50,446 nucleotides of DNA from the NCBI GenBank assembly GCA_020027805.1, contig JAHKKQ010000002.1, positions 1 through 50,446 of the forward strand. Reading direction: 5' to 3'. The translations under genes and the position numbers were made by a program. Under the pieces are notes generated by a model. That model ran no database searches, was not told the origin of the DNA, and saw nothing but the letters and a program-made list of their open reading frames with translations. This document shows positions 31,639 to 40,861 of this stretch, one piece after another (positions within the stretch are counted from its first letter, which is position 1; every line of letters starts with the position of its first letter). The DNA comes from Candidatus Dadabacteria bacterium. GTDB lineage: Bacteria; Desulfobacterota_D; UBA1144; Nemesobacterales; UBA2774.

Positions 31639-34500
31639 CTAAGAGGCGCCGTGGCATCTCTTATATTTTTTACCGCTGCCGCAAGGGCAGGGGTCGTTTC
31701 TCCCCACCTTTTTATCGTGTCTCTTAACGGGCTTTTTGCCGTCTTCTTCCTCGCCCCTGCTCAAGGTCATGCGCTGCTGCTCGGCCCTCCTTCTCTTCTC
31801 GAGCCTTTCCATGTCGGTTTCGCTTACCGGCTGCACCCTGAAGAGCTTTTCGCAAACGTCCGAGGAGAGGCGGTTCATGAGAGAGGAGAACATCTCGAAC
31901 CCTTCGCGCTTGTACTCATGCAGCGGGTCCCGCTGCGCGTAACCTCGGAGCCCTATGCCTTCCCGCAGGTGGTCCATGTTCAGAAGGTGGTCTTTCCAAA
32001 GGAAATCGAGGGTCTGAAGCATTATGTATCTTTCGATCTGCCTCATGGTTTCGGGTGTTATCTCGCTTTCTTTTCCGTCGTAGAACTCGTGCACTTTATT
32101 CCGTATATATTCGGTTACGTCTTCCCTTTTCGTCCCGCTTCGGGCGAGCTCGCCGAGGTCGATATGTATGTTGAACGATGCGTGGGCCGCTTCTTTCAAA
32201 TCGTTTAAGTCGGCCTCTTCCACATTCCCCTTTTCCGGGACCGTTTCCACAACGAGGCCGGTGATGACTTCATCGGCCATTTCGTAGAGGTTGTCTTTGA
32301 GGTTCTCACCCCCGGCGAGGAACTCCCTCCTCTTTTTATATATCACTTCCCTCTGCTTGTTAAGGACATCGTCGTAATCGAGGAGGTGCTTCCTTATGTC
32401 GAAGTTCCTTCCCTCGACCTTTTTCTGGGCGTTCTCTATGGAGCGCGAGATCATCTTGTGCTCTATCGGCTCCCCTTCCTCCCATCCGAGCTTGTCCATT
32501 ATCTTGGTTATGGTCTCCGAGGCGAATATCCTCATGAGGTCGTCTTCGAGCGACACGAAGAACCTGGAGGAGCCGGGGTCGCCCTGCCTGCCGGACCTTC
32601 CCCTAAGCTGGTTGTCGATCCTTCTGGATTCGTGCCTTTCGGTTCCTATTATATGGAGGCCGCCTAATTCGAGAACCCTCTTCCTCTCGTCCTCGCATAC
32701 GGGTTTTGCCTCGAGCATGGCTTCCTCGAACTGCTCCGGCAGCGCTTCCTGAGGGTCGACCCTGAATTTTTTCCTGAGTATATCCCTTGCAAGGTACTCG
32801 TGATTGCCGCCGAGGATAATGTCCGTTCCCCTGCCCGCCATGTTCGTCGCTATCGTCACGCCGCCGATCCTTCCCGCCTGGGCCACTATCTCCGCTTCGT
32901 TCTCGTGCTGCTTTGCGTTGAGCACCTGATGGGGTATGCGGAGCTTTTGCAGCATCCCGGAGAGCCTCTCCGATTTTTCTATGGAAGTCGTGCCCACCAG
33001 TATAGGCCGGCCCTTTCCGTAGAGCTCCTTTATTTCCTCCGCGACGGCGCCGAATTTCTCTCTTTCCGACTTGTAAACGGAGTCGTTCCTGTCGGCCCTT
33101 ATCATAGATTTATTCGTCGGTACGACATTTACGTCCAGCTTATAAATATTCTTGAACTCGAAGGCTTCAGTATCCGCAGTACCCGTCATCCCGGCGAGCT
33201 TCCTGTACATCCTGAAATAGTTCTGAATCGTAATCGTGGCAAGCGTCTGGTTCTCGTTCTCTATCTCCACGTCCTCTTTGGCCTCTATAGCCTGATGGAG
33301 ACCGTCGCTCCACCTTCTTCCGGGCATGAGCCTTCCGGTGAATTCGTCGACGATAATGACCTTGCCGTCCTTGACCATGTAGTCGACGTCCCTGTGGAAG
33401 AGGTGATGCGCGCGGAGTCCCTGTATGACGTGGTGGAGGATCTCGAGGTTCGCCGGATCATAGACGTTGCTTATCCCGAGGGCCTTTTCCACTTTGTTGG
33501 ACCCTTCCTCGGTAGGGGTGACCTGCCGTGTCTTTTCGTCGAGAGTGAAATCGACCTCTTTTTTAAGCTTCACGACCACATTGTTTATATCGTAGTAAAG
33601 CTCGGTCGACTCTTCAGACGGGCCCGATATAATAAGCGGCGTTCTGGCTTCGTCGATCAGAATGCTGTCCACTTCGTCGACTATGGCATAGCTGTGCTCT
33701 CTCTGAACGTAATCGTTAAGCGAGAACTTCATGTTGTCTCTCAGGTAATCGAAACCGAACTCGTTGTTCGTTCCGTATGTCGCGTGCGCCCTGTAGGCCT
33801 CCTTTCGAGGGCACTCGACGAGCTTTGTCTTGAACGCGGCGAGTACGTCGAGGTTCTTCTCGGGCGGTATCTCCATATCAGCATATTCGGCGGGCCACAC
33901 GCTCTGGTTGTTGTCTATTGCGTGCTGCGCCCGCGCGGGGTCTTCCCATTCGATCAGATATGAAATTTCATGGTTTATAACGCCGATATTCAGGCCCAGG
34001 AGCTTGTATATGGGCCCCATCCACGCCGCGTCGCGCCGCGCCAGGTAGTCGTTGACGGTCACAAGATGCGCGCCGAGACCGGTAATTCCGTTGAGATAGA
34101 GGGGAAGGGCGGCGACGAGTGTTTTTCCTTCTCCGGTTTTCATTTCCGCAATCCTGCCCAGGTGTAGCACGAGGCCCCCGATGAGCTGGACGTCGAAGGG
34201 GCGCATTCCCAAGGTCCTGCGGGACGCCTCCCTGACGAGGGCGAAGGCTTCGGGGAGTATTTCCAGGAGCGCATCATCGAGTTTCCCGTAGTGCTCATCA
34301 TCCACCACCGGATCGCCGTTCCCGTTGAGGCCGTTTTTTATCCTTTCCCTGAATTCCCCGGTTTTTACCGCAAACTCGCTGTCGGGAATCGATTGGAATT
34401 CACTCTCGTATTCGTTAACCCTGTCGACAAGGGCGGCCAGTCTTTTGATTTCCCTGTCGTTCTGGGAGCCGATAATTTTCTTCATTATATAAGAAATCAT
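31639..34500 (-). CDS. secA: Preprotein translocase ATPase SecA
   Basis: 953 residues. Motor of the Sec translocon, pushing unfolded preproteins across the inner membrane. Walker A EMKTGEGKTLVAALP, Walker B-region VDEVDSILIDEARTPL, helicase motif VTIATNMAGRGTDI, and the C-terminal SEC-C zinc motif GRNDPCPCGSGKKYKRCHGA. GGAGGA lies ten bases before the ATG at 34500; the later ATG at 34485 has no ribosome site. It heads a possible unit secA-moxR-small membrane protein. smc lies 146 bases upstream. Confidence 0.99.
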   Translation of the reverse strand: MISYIMKKIIGSQNDREIKRLAALVDRVNEYESEFQSIPDSEFAVKTGEFRERIKNGLNGNGDPVVDDEHYGKLDDALLEILPEAFALVREASRRTLGMRPFDVQLIGGLVLHLGRIAEMKTGEGKTLVAALPLYLNGITGLGAHLVTVNDYLARRDAAWMGPIYKLLGLNIGVINHEISYLIEWEDPARAQHAIDNNQSVWPAEYADMEIPPEKNLDVLAAFKTKLVECPRKEAYRAHATYGTNNEFGFDYLRDNMKFSLNDYVQREHSYAIVDEVDSILIDEARTPLIISGPSEESTELYYDINNVVVKLKKEVDFTLDEKTRQVTPTEEGSNKVEKALGISNVYDPANLEILHHVIQGLRAHHLFHRDVDYMVKDGKVIIVDEFTGRLMPGRRWSDGLHQAIEAKEDVEIENENQTLATITIQNYFRMYRKLAGMTGTADTEAFEFKNIYKLDVNVVPTNKSMIRADRNDSVYKSEREKFGAVAEEIKELYGKGRPILVGTTSIEKSERLSGMLQKLRIPHQVLNAKQHENEAEIVAQAGRIGGVTIATNMAGRGTDIILGGNHEYLARDILRKKFRVDPQEALPEQFEEAMLEAKPVCEDERKRVLELGGLHIIGTERHESRRIDNQLRGRSGRQGDPGSSRFFVSLEDDLMRIFASETITKIMDKLGWEEGEPIEHKMISRSIENAQKKVEGRNFDIRKHLLDYDDVLNKQREVIYKKRREFLAGGENLKDNLYEMADEVITGLVVETVPEKGNVEEADLNDLKEAAHASFNIHIDLGELARSGTKREDVTEYIRNKVHEFYDGKESEITPETMRQIERYIMLQTLDFLWKDHLLNMDHLREGIGLRGYAQRDPLHEYKREGFEMFSSLMNRLSSDVCEKLFRVQPVSETDMERLEKRRRAEQQRMTLSRGEEEDGKKPVKRHDKKVGRNDPCPCGSGKKYKRCHGAS

Positions 34501-34646
34501 TTTCTAATAATCCTCCGAAACATTGGAACCGATAAAAGTATAATGTAAAACCCCGGCATCACAAATTTCGCTTATTTATACGGCGGCCGTTCCGTTCCGG
34601 GTTTCAACTTTCTCTGTAATCTATAGATTCGTCCTTCGCACGGCGT

Positions 34647-37600
34647 TTAGTTCAGGTCGACCGAAACGACGGTCGAAGTGCCGGACCTATTGGAAGTTAT
34701 GCCGATCAGGGAGTTAACTTGCTGCATGGTCTTCTTGTTATGAGTTATCAGTATTACCTGCGAATTCTTGTCTATTTCTTTAACGAGTTCGATGAAATAG
34801 GACGTGTTCCTGTCGTCGAGCGGGGCGTCAATTTCATCAAATAGAAGAAAAGGCGCGGGCTTTATCAGGCAAGCGGCAATTATGAGCGCGATTGCCGAGA
34901 GGGCCTTCTCGCCCCCTGAAAGGAGTGTGATGGATTGGAATTTTTTACCCCTCGGCCTTACCATGACCTCCACCCCGGATTCCAGCATGTTGTCGGGCTC
35001 GGTCAGCACCAGTTTACCTTCCCCGCCCCTGAACAGGCGGCTGAAAATCTCCTGGAACTTCTGGTCCATCAGCTCAAAAGTTTCTCTGAACCTTTTTTCG
35101 GACTCTTTATCGATCTTGCTTATAGCTTTTCCGAGCGAATTTATGGCCTGATTGAGGTCTTCCATCTGGTCGTTCAAGAATTTATACCTTTCCTCGAGCT
35201 TGTTGTACTCTTCGGGAGCGAGCAGGTTCACCGGACCGAATTTTTCGATCTGTGCCTGCAGTCTCCTCAACCTGGATTCTTCTTCCGGAATATTTATTTC
35301 CCCGGGCTCCTCTGTGCCGGCGAGGTCCGAGACCATGTCCGAGAGATTGCTCCTCTCGATCATGTCGTTGATGTTTTCTGCCTCGATCAGCACGCTGTTG
35401 AGGTCGAGCTCGAGTGAATTATTCCTGAGCCTGAGGTCCGATAATATGGTGTTCAGGTTTTCCCTGGTCTCGTTAGCCGTCCTTGTCTCTTCGGCGATAG
35501 CGCTTCTTTCGTTCTTCATCACCTGAAGCTTCTCTTCGTTTTCAGTAATGGCTTTGTTAATAAGGCCTATTTCCTCTACCGTGTACTTGTCCTTTTCAAT
35601 AAAACTCAGCTTCTCCTGTTTTTTCTCCTCGATATTCCGGGATTCGTGCTCAATGCGGTTATCGATATCCCTTATCCTTATCTCAAGCTCGGTTAAATCC
35701 TCAATGAGGCTCTTTTCCTTTTCTATAAGGGAAGCGCATTTGACCTTCTTTTCAGCGATTTCCCTCTCGACCGCGCGTTCCTCTTCTTCCGCCTTCTGGA
35801 TTTTACCCTCGACGTCCCCGAACCTCTGCTCCAGGACCGACTTCTCCCCATCGAGGCTGGTTATTTTCACCCTCGTATCCTCCATGAGCTGGAGTTTTTC
35901 GTCGGTCTCGACGCCGGTTTTCTCGAGATTTTGATTTATTCCCTCGATCCGTTTCTCGAGTTTCTCGAGGTTGTTTTTGAAATTGAATATGTCTTTCCTT
36001 GTTTCCGCGTCGATAATGCCGGTCTCGACGAGCTCATTCTCAAATCCCTTTATCCCCGAGTTCAAGCTCTTTATTTCGAGCTCGTTCGATTCTATCTCGA
36101 GACTCAGATTGTCGATGCCGCTCTGTAATTCGGTGATTACGGTTTTGAGATTTTCGATCTCCCTCTTTCTCTCAAGCACGCCGGGCTGGGCCGTTCCGCC
36201 GGAAATCGCCCCGTCAGGGTGCAGGTAATCGCCTTCGGCGGTGACGAATGACGCCACGCCCTCCGTTTCCGACTGCATCCTCAAACCATCGCCGAGCGTG
36301 GAGACCATGTATACGCTCTTAAGGAGGTTCTCGATAATGCTCAGTTTATCGTCCAGGCTTACTATTTCCGAAAGCGGCCTGGCATTCAGAAGCCTTCCAT
36401 TCGACTCCGCCAATCGATGTGCCCCTCTTGCCGGTACGAACGTGCCCCTTCCCAGGGAGCGCTGTCTCAGGGAATCTATCGCGCTCAGGGCCTGAGCGTT
36501 CTCCTCGACGAGTATCCATTTGATCTTATCCCCGAGCACCGCTTCCACGGCTCGTTCGTAACCCTCGGGGACCGAAATAAAATCGGATACGGTGCCGAGC
36601 ACCCCGTTGCCCTTGTGCTCGAGTATGAAGTTCCTTATCCCCTCCGGGAGCCATTCGTAATTAGCCTGTATCTGGTCGAGCACCATAAGTCTCGAAGAGC
36701 TCTCGTTGAGCCGCTCCTGAAGCCCGTCGTATTCGCCGCGTTTTTTCGCCTGCGTATCGCTGACGGACGAAAGAGCCGCCTGCAGGCTGTCCCTGGATTC
36801 GGAAACACGCTGCTTTTTGCTTTCATTCTCGAGAAGGATACTCTCCAGGCTTATTATCTCTTCGGCAGCGGCCTTTCTCTCGAGCTCTATTTCGGAGAGC
36901 TCCTTCTCTATTACCTCTCTCTTTGAATAGAGATCCCGTAATTCCTTTTCATAACCCAGGGCCGCCCCTTTCAGCGAGCTGTATTCGTCGAGGGTCTTGA
37001 AGAGAGACGCCCTGATCTCCTGATGCTCGGCGCGGATTGCGGAAAAGCCCGCCTGGATCGCCGCCAGTTTTTCTTCCTTGCCCCCTATCTCGATATTCTC
37101 TTTTCGCAGTTCGAGCCCGACCTCTTCAAGGGCGCTTTTTTTGATCTCGGTCTGCGCCGTCAGGTTCAGGCGCTCGCTCCCGAGCAGCGTCGATTCGCTC
37201 TCTATCTTCTCGATAAACCTCTCGATGCTCGAGATCTCGGTCTTGATCAGGTCCTGTGAGGATATCTTTGCCTGGAGCTCGGTTTTCGTCCGATAGATGT
37301 CGTTTTCACTCTCTCTGATTTTATCGTCGGCGGTTAAGGACTGATTGTTTAATTTTTTGAGGAAGTTAATAACGTGGATTATCTCCTCTTCGGATTTGGC
37401 TATCGATTGTTCGACCGCTGTTTTTTCCCCGCTCGCGGAATCCTTCTTCTTTTCGAGCCTCTCCAGCCTGGCCCTCAGGATTCTGGCTTCGAGCCTCCTC
37501 GATTCCTCGGACAGCTCCCTGAATTCCCCAGCGTGTTTTGCCTGAAGGCTCAGGGTGTCCATCTGCCTCTTTACTTCGTTTACCATGTCTTTTATGCGGC

Positions 37601-38156
37601 TCAGGTTCTCCCTGGTCGTTTTAATCCGGGTCTCCGTCTCCCTCCGCCTCATCTTGTATTTCCTTATGCCTGCGACCTCTTCTATGAGGGTCCTCTTGTC
37701 CTCGGGTTTCGCCGTAATCATCTGATCGACTCTGCCCTGGCCGATAACCGAATATGCCCTGGCCCCGGAACCGGTGTCGATGAATATATCCGTGATGTCC
37801 TTGAGCCTGCACTGGACTCCGTTCAGGTAGTACTCGGTCTCGCCCGAGCGGAATACCCGTCGTTTGATCTCGACCTGCTCGAAATTATAGCCTGAGACAT
37901 TTTCCATAACGAGAGAGACTTCGGCCATTCCGAGGGGTTTCAGGAATTCGCTCCCGTTCGAAATAATCTCTTCCATAACGTTAGCCCGCAGCTGCCTCGG
38001 ATTCTGCTCGCCCAGTATCCACCTGATAGCGTCGAGCACGTTTGATTTCCCGCAGCCGTTGGGGCCGACTATCGCGCTCAAGCGTAGGTCAAAACTAATG
38101 CGGGTCTTTTCGTAGAATGATTTAAAGCCGGTAATTTCCAGGGATTTGATTTTCAT
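34647..38156 (-). CDS. smc: Chromosome segregation protein SMC
   Basis: 1169 residues. Condensin-type ATPase organising the chromosome. N-terminal Walker A IVGPNGCGKSNVLDAIRWIL, long coiled coils (about 170-490 and 660-1000), a central hinge (GNGVLGTVSDFISVPEGYER to ESEGV-like region, about 515-640), and the C-terminal ABC signature LLSGGEKALSAIAL with Walker B PFLLFDEIDAPLDDRN. Length is typical. Partner genes scpA and scpB are not in the window. The gap upstream of it is about 97 bases. Confidence 0.99.
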   Translation of the reverse strand: MKIKSLEITGFKSFYEKTRISFDLRLSAIVGPNGCGKSNVLDAIRWILGEQNPRQLRANVMEEIISNGSEFLKPLGMAEVSLVMENVSGYNFEQVEIKRRVFRSGETEYYLNGVQCRLKDITDIFIDTGSGARAYSVIGQGRVDQMITAKPEDKRTLIEEVAGIRKYKMRRRETETRIKTTRENLSRIKDMVNEVKRQMDTLSLQAKHAGEFRELSEESRRLEARILRARLERLEKKKDSASGEKTAVEQSIAKSEEEIIHVINFLKKLNNQSLTADDKIRESENDIYRTKTELQAKISSQDLIKTEISSIERFIEKIESESTLLGSERLNLTAQTEIKKSALEEVGLELRKENIEIGGKEEKLAAIQAGFSAIRAEHQEIRASLFKTLDEYSSLKGAALGYEKELRDLYSKREVIEKELSEIELERKAAAEEIISLESILLENESKKQRVSESRDSLQAALSSVSDTQAKKRGEYDGLQERLNESSSRLMVLDQIQANYEWLPEGIRNFILEHKGNGVLGTVSDFISVPEGYERAVEAVLGDKIKWILVEENAQALSAIDSLRQRSLGRGTFVPARGAHRLAESNGRLLNARPLSEIVSLDDKLSIIENLLKSVYMVSTLGDGLRMQSETEGVASFVTAEGDYLHPDGAISGGTAQPGVLERKREIENLKTVITELQSGIDNLSLEIESNELEIKSLNSGIKGFENELVETGIIDAETRKDIFNFKNNLEKLEKRIEGINQNLEKTGVETDEKLQLMEDTRVKITSLDGEKSVLEQRFGDVEGKIQKAEEEERAVEREIAEKKVKCASLIEKEKSLIEDLTELEIRIRDIDNRIEHESRNIEEKKQEKLSFIEKDKYTVEEIGLINKAITENEEKLQVMKNERSAIAEETRTANETRENLNTILSDLRLRNNSLELDLNSVLIEAENINDMIERSNLSDMVSDLAGTEEPGEINIPEEESRLRRLQAQIEKFGPVNLLAPEEYNKLEERYKFLNDQMEDLNQAINSLGKAISKIDKESEKRFRETFELMDQKFQEIFSRLFRGGEGKLVLTEPDNMLESGVEVMVRPRGKKFQSITLLSGGEKALSAIALIIAACLIKPAPFLLFDEIDAPLDDRNTSYFIELVKEIDKNSQVILITHNKKTMQQVNSLIGITSNRSGTSTVVSVDLN

Positions 38157-38253
38157 CGCTTAATCTAATGAGTGAAGATAATCAAAAGTTTAAAAAAAGT
38201 AAATATCCGAAGAAATAATACGGCTTGCGGGATTTCGGGGCGTTTTGATTAAA

Positions 38254-40833
38254 TTACTTTTTAAATAAGCTGGACCAGAAGTTTTTTTCTATCTTTTTGT
38301 CGTTCTTAATGTTCGTTTTGCGGGTGTTGATAAGCCGGACCTCTCTCTTTGCCTCGATGAAGTCGGGATCGAGCTCGATCGCTTTTTCGAAATACTTTTC
38401 TGCCTTCCTGAGTTCGTTCGTGTATTTGTACACGGAACCGAGGTAGTAATAATTCTCGGGTATCTTATCGTTCATTCTTAACGCGGTCTCGAGAGAGTTT
38501 TTGACCTCTTCCAGGACCGGTGACTTGTCCTCGGCAGCGAGGAACCTGGCCCATGCGAGCGCCCCCAGATACGCGGCTTCGTCCGGGTTCATATTCACCG
38601 CTTCCCTGATCTTCTTTTCCGCTTCGGCGTAGTCGCGCTGTATCAGGAGCGTAATACCCTTTTTAAAGGTCATCTCCGCCTCATATATATATTTCGCCTG
38701 GGACTTGAGTACGGTAAGCTCCTCGTGCGAGTTGTATTGTTCCTTTTTATCACTTTCGGAAAGGGTTTCATACGCGGTCGTGATCTGCGTGAAGATTTCT
38801 TCCGCTTTTGCTCTGGTGTCCTGGTCCGCGTTAGGGTTGACGTCGGGGTGGTAGTATTTTACGAGTTTATAATAAGCGTCTCTTATCTCTTCGTTCGAGG
38901 CGTCCTGAGATATGCCGAGGATCTCGTAGTAATCCTGCCGCTGGATTTTCAGATGGAATTCGGATACGTGGTCGCTGAAATCAGCCGGGGTCGGCTTTCC
39001 GGCGGGCGCGATCTCCGTACCCCCGGCTAATGGGGCATCTGATTGGCCGGCGAAAATAAACTCGACTCCCTTCTCCGGGGGCTCGATGTCGTTATCATTT
39101 TCTCTGTCGCCGATTATGCCCTGATAAGGCTGAAAAAGGCCGCTCATGTCGTCGGTTGCCATATTGTCCCGAGCCTCATTACCGGAAGAAAAAGGATCCA
39201 GCTCCGGCCCGGTCTCTTGACCCCCGTTGTCGAACCCGCCGGTTTCCTGATACTTCCGGCTCTGGAACCGCCCGCTAAGGAAGGGGTCGTCTTCCTTCGA
39301 GGTTTCATCGTCTCCGGTCTCCCGGTCTGAATCTAACTCGAGCTCATAGACGGATGAGCTCGCCCGGGGCTCTTCCGGCGCGGTTATGCCTTCCCGGTCA
39401 GTCACATGAAAAACCGTTTCATTCCCGTTCTCTTCGATATGGGACGGATCGGATGTATCCGGGGATTTTATCGGCTCCATCACTTCCTCGTTCATGACGG
39501 ATGGGGCATTTACCAAGCCGATGTCCTCTTGCGCGCTTACATTTGACCAATCGAGCCCCGCTGCCGGACGATCCGCATCCATGTATGTTTGATTGATGAA
39601 ATCTTCCTGTCCGTTATCAAAGCCGTGCTCAGTCACGGTTCCGGATTCCCCTTCGTCCGGATCTCCGGGGACGTCCTCGGTATCGGCCGGATTTTCTCGT
39701 GCCACATCAGCTCCTGCCGACTTCTCATTTTCTCTTATAAGTTTCTTTATCGAGTCCCTGCCGATCTCGTCGGCGGAGACGCCGCTCATGCTAACCAGCT
39801 TGAACAGCATGAGGAAATACAGGAGCTTGAGGGTATCGGGTCTTTCGAGCTTCGATCCTTCGAGTACTTCCCTCACCGTCGCTCTCGGCTTCAAGAGCTG
39901 CACGAACCTGAGCTCTTTAGGTTTGAGACCGAGGCTGTTAATATCGTTTTTTAATCTCGGATCAACCATGATTGTCGGGTTTGATTCTTCGAGGCTTTCG
40001 ACGTCTACGTACCTTTTGACGCCTTCGTAGATTACCTTGCATAAATCGACCTGATACGAAACTATCCTGTCCGCGAATTCGTCACCGCTTTTAAACACAT
40101 ATTTCCCGTTGATGTAGTAAAACCCCTTGAGTATTTTTTCCTGTATCTGGAACTCCAGAAAGCTGTTCAACTCGTGCGGGGAAGAGATGCCCATTTCAAA
40201 AAGTATCTGGCCGAATTTCTGTTTGTTTTTAGTAGCCATGTCGACGGCTTTTTCATACGTCTCTTGGTCAATCCTGCCGCTCTTGAGGAGGATCCTCCCT
40301 ATCGCCGTATCGATGTCTCCGCCCTCCGCGAACACCGGGTTCCCCTTAATAAAATAGATAATAAAGTCTGTATTCGCGGATATGGACAGGATCCCGCTTC
40401 TCTTCTTAAAATAAATATCGATGAGGAGGCTCGGATAGAACGTAGCACCGAGGCTTCCCTCGTCCCCGTTGCCGGGGGATTTCTCGGACTGCTGATTCGG
40501 AATGCCCGTTCTCAGGAAGTCGAAAAGTGAGTTGATCTGTGTTTTATCGTCGAATATCAGTACCGACCTGGTCCCGGCTTTCAATCCCTGTCCGCTGTTA
40601 ATGTCCACGATCTCGAACTCATTTGAGTCCGTGATTGCATTTATAAATGTTTCCAGGGGATTGTGAGACGTGTTCTCTATGACCGTAAGTTTGGGTTTCT
40701 CATATAAAAGTCTTTCGAGGCCTTCCTTGTAATTTAAAACTACTTTTCCGTATAGTTCTCTCAGCGCCAAGAACTCTTTCAAGACGTAACAGTAATCCCT
40801 GTCCGAACCGATTATTAGAGCGCTGTTAGGCAA
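38254..40833 (-). CDS. DUF4388 - linker - J-domain - TPR protein
   Basis: 859 residues. N-terminal 1-115 is a receiver-like alpha/beta fold without clear phosphorylation motif (inference). About 125-280 is a DUF4388/PATAN region (LLIDIYFKKRSGILSIS, GQILFEMGISSPHELN). About 365-620 is acidic, Ser/Glu/Asp-rich, low complexity. A J-domain starts at 633 (QDYYEILGISQDASNEEI) with HPD at 662-664. TPR-like repeats follow (about 718-835), including ENYYYLGSVYKYTNELRKAE. Likely recruits DnaK through HPD and binds clients through TPR. The start is TTG with GGAG six bases upstream. It is 28 bases after the PpiD-like gene, so co-transcribed. Confidence 0.9.
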   Translation of the reverse strand: MPNSALIIGSDRDYCYVLKEFLALRELYGKVVLNYKEGLERLLYEKPKLTVIENTSHNPLETFINAITDSNEFEIVDINSGQGLKAGTRSVLIFDDKTQINSLFDFLRTGIPNQQSEKSPGNGDEGSLGATFYPSLLIDIYFKKRSGILSISANTDFIIYFIKGNPVFAEGGDIDTAIGRILLKSGRIDQETYEKAVDMATKNKQKFGQILFEMGISSPHELNSFLEFQIQEKILKGFYYINGKYVFKSGDEFADRIVSYQVDLCKVIYEGVKRYVDVESLEESNPTIMVDPRLKNDINSLGLKPKELRFVQLLKPRATVREVLEGSKLERPDTLKLLYFLMLFKLVSMSGVSADEIGRDSIKKLIRENEKSAGADVARENPADTEDVPGDPDEGESGTVTEHGFDNGQEDFINQTYMDADRPAAGLDWSNVSAQEDIGLVNAPSVMNEEVMEPIKSPDTSDPSHIEENGNETVFHVTDREGITAPEEPRASSSVYELELDSDRETGDDETSKEDDPFLSGRFQSRKYQETGGFDNGGQETGPELDPFSSGNEARDNMATDDMSGLFQPYQGIIGDRENDNDIEPPEKGVEFIFAGQSDAPLAGGTEIAPAGKPTPADFSDHVSEFHLKIQRQDYYEILGISQDASNEEIRDAYYKLVKYYHPDVNPNADQDTRAKAEEIFTQITTAYETLSESDKKEQYNSHEELTVLKSQAKYIYEAEMTFKKGITLLIQRDYAEAEKKIREAVNMNPDEAAYLGALAWARFLAAEDKSPVLEEVKNSLETALRMNDKIPENYYYLGSVYKYTNELRKAEKYFEKAIELDPDFIEAKREVRLINTRKTNIKNDKKIEKNFWSSLFKK

Positions 40834-40861
40834 TTGTATCTCCGACCCCTCGACGCTGCCG

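Noticed and set aside
32800..33963. 387-codon frame on the plus strand
   Set aside because: It is antisense to secA, which is certain, and its composition is a shadow.
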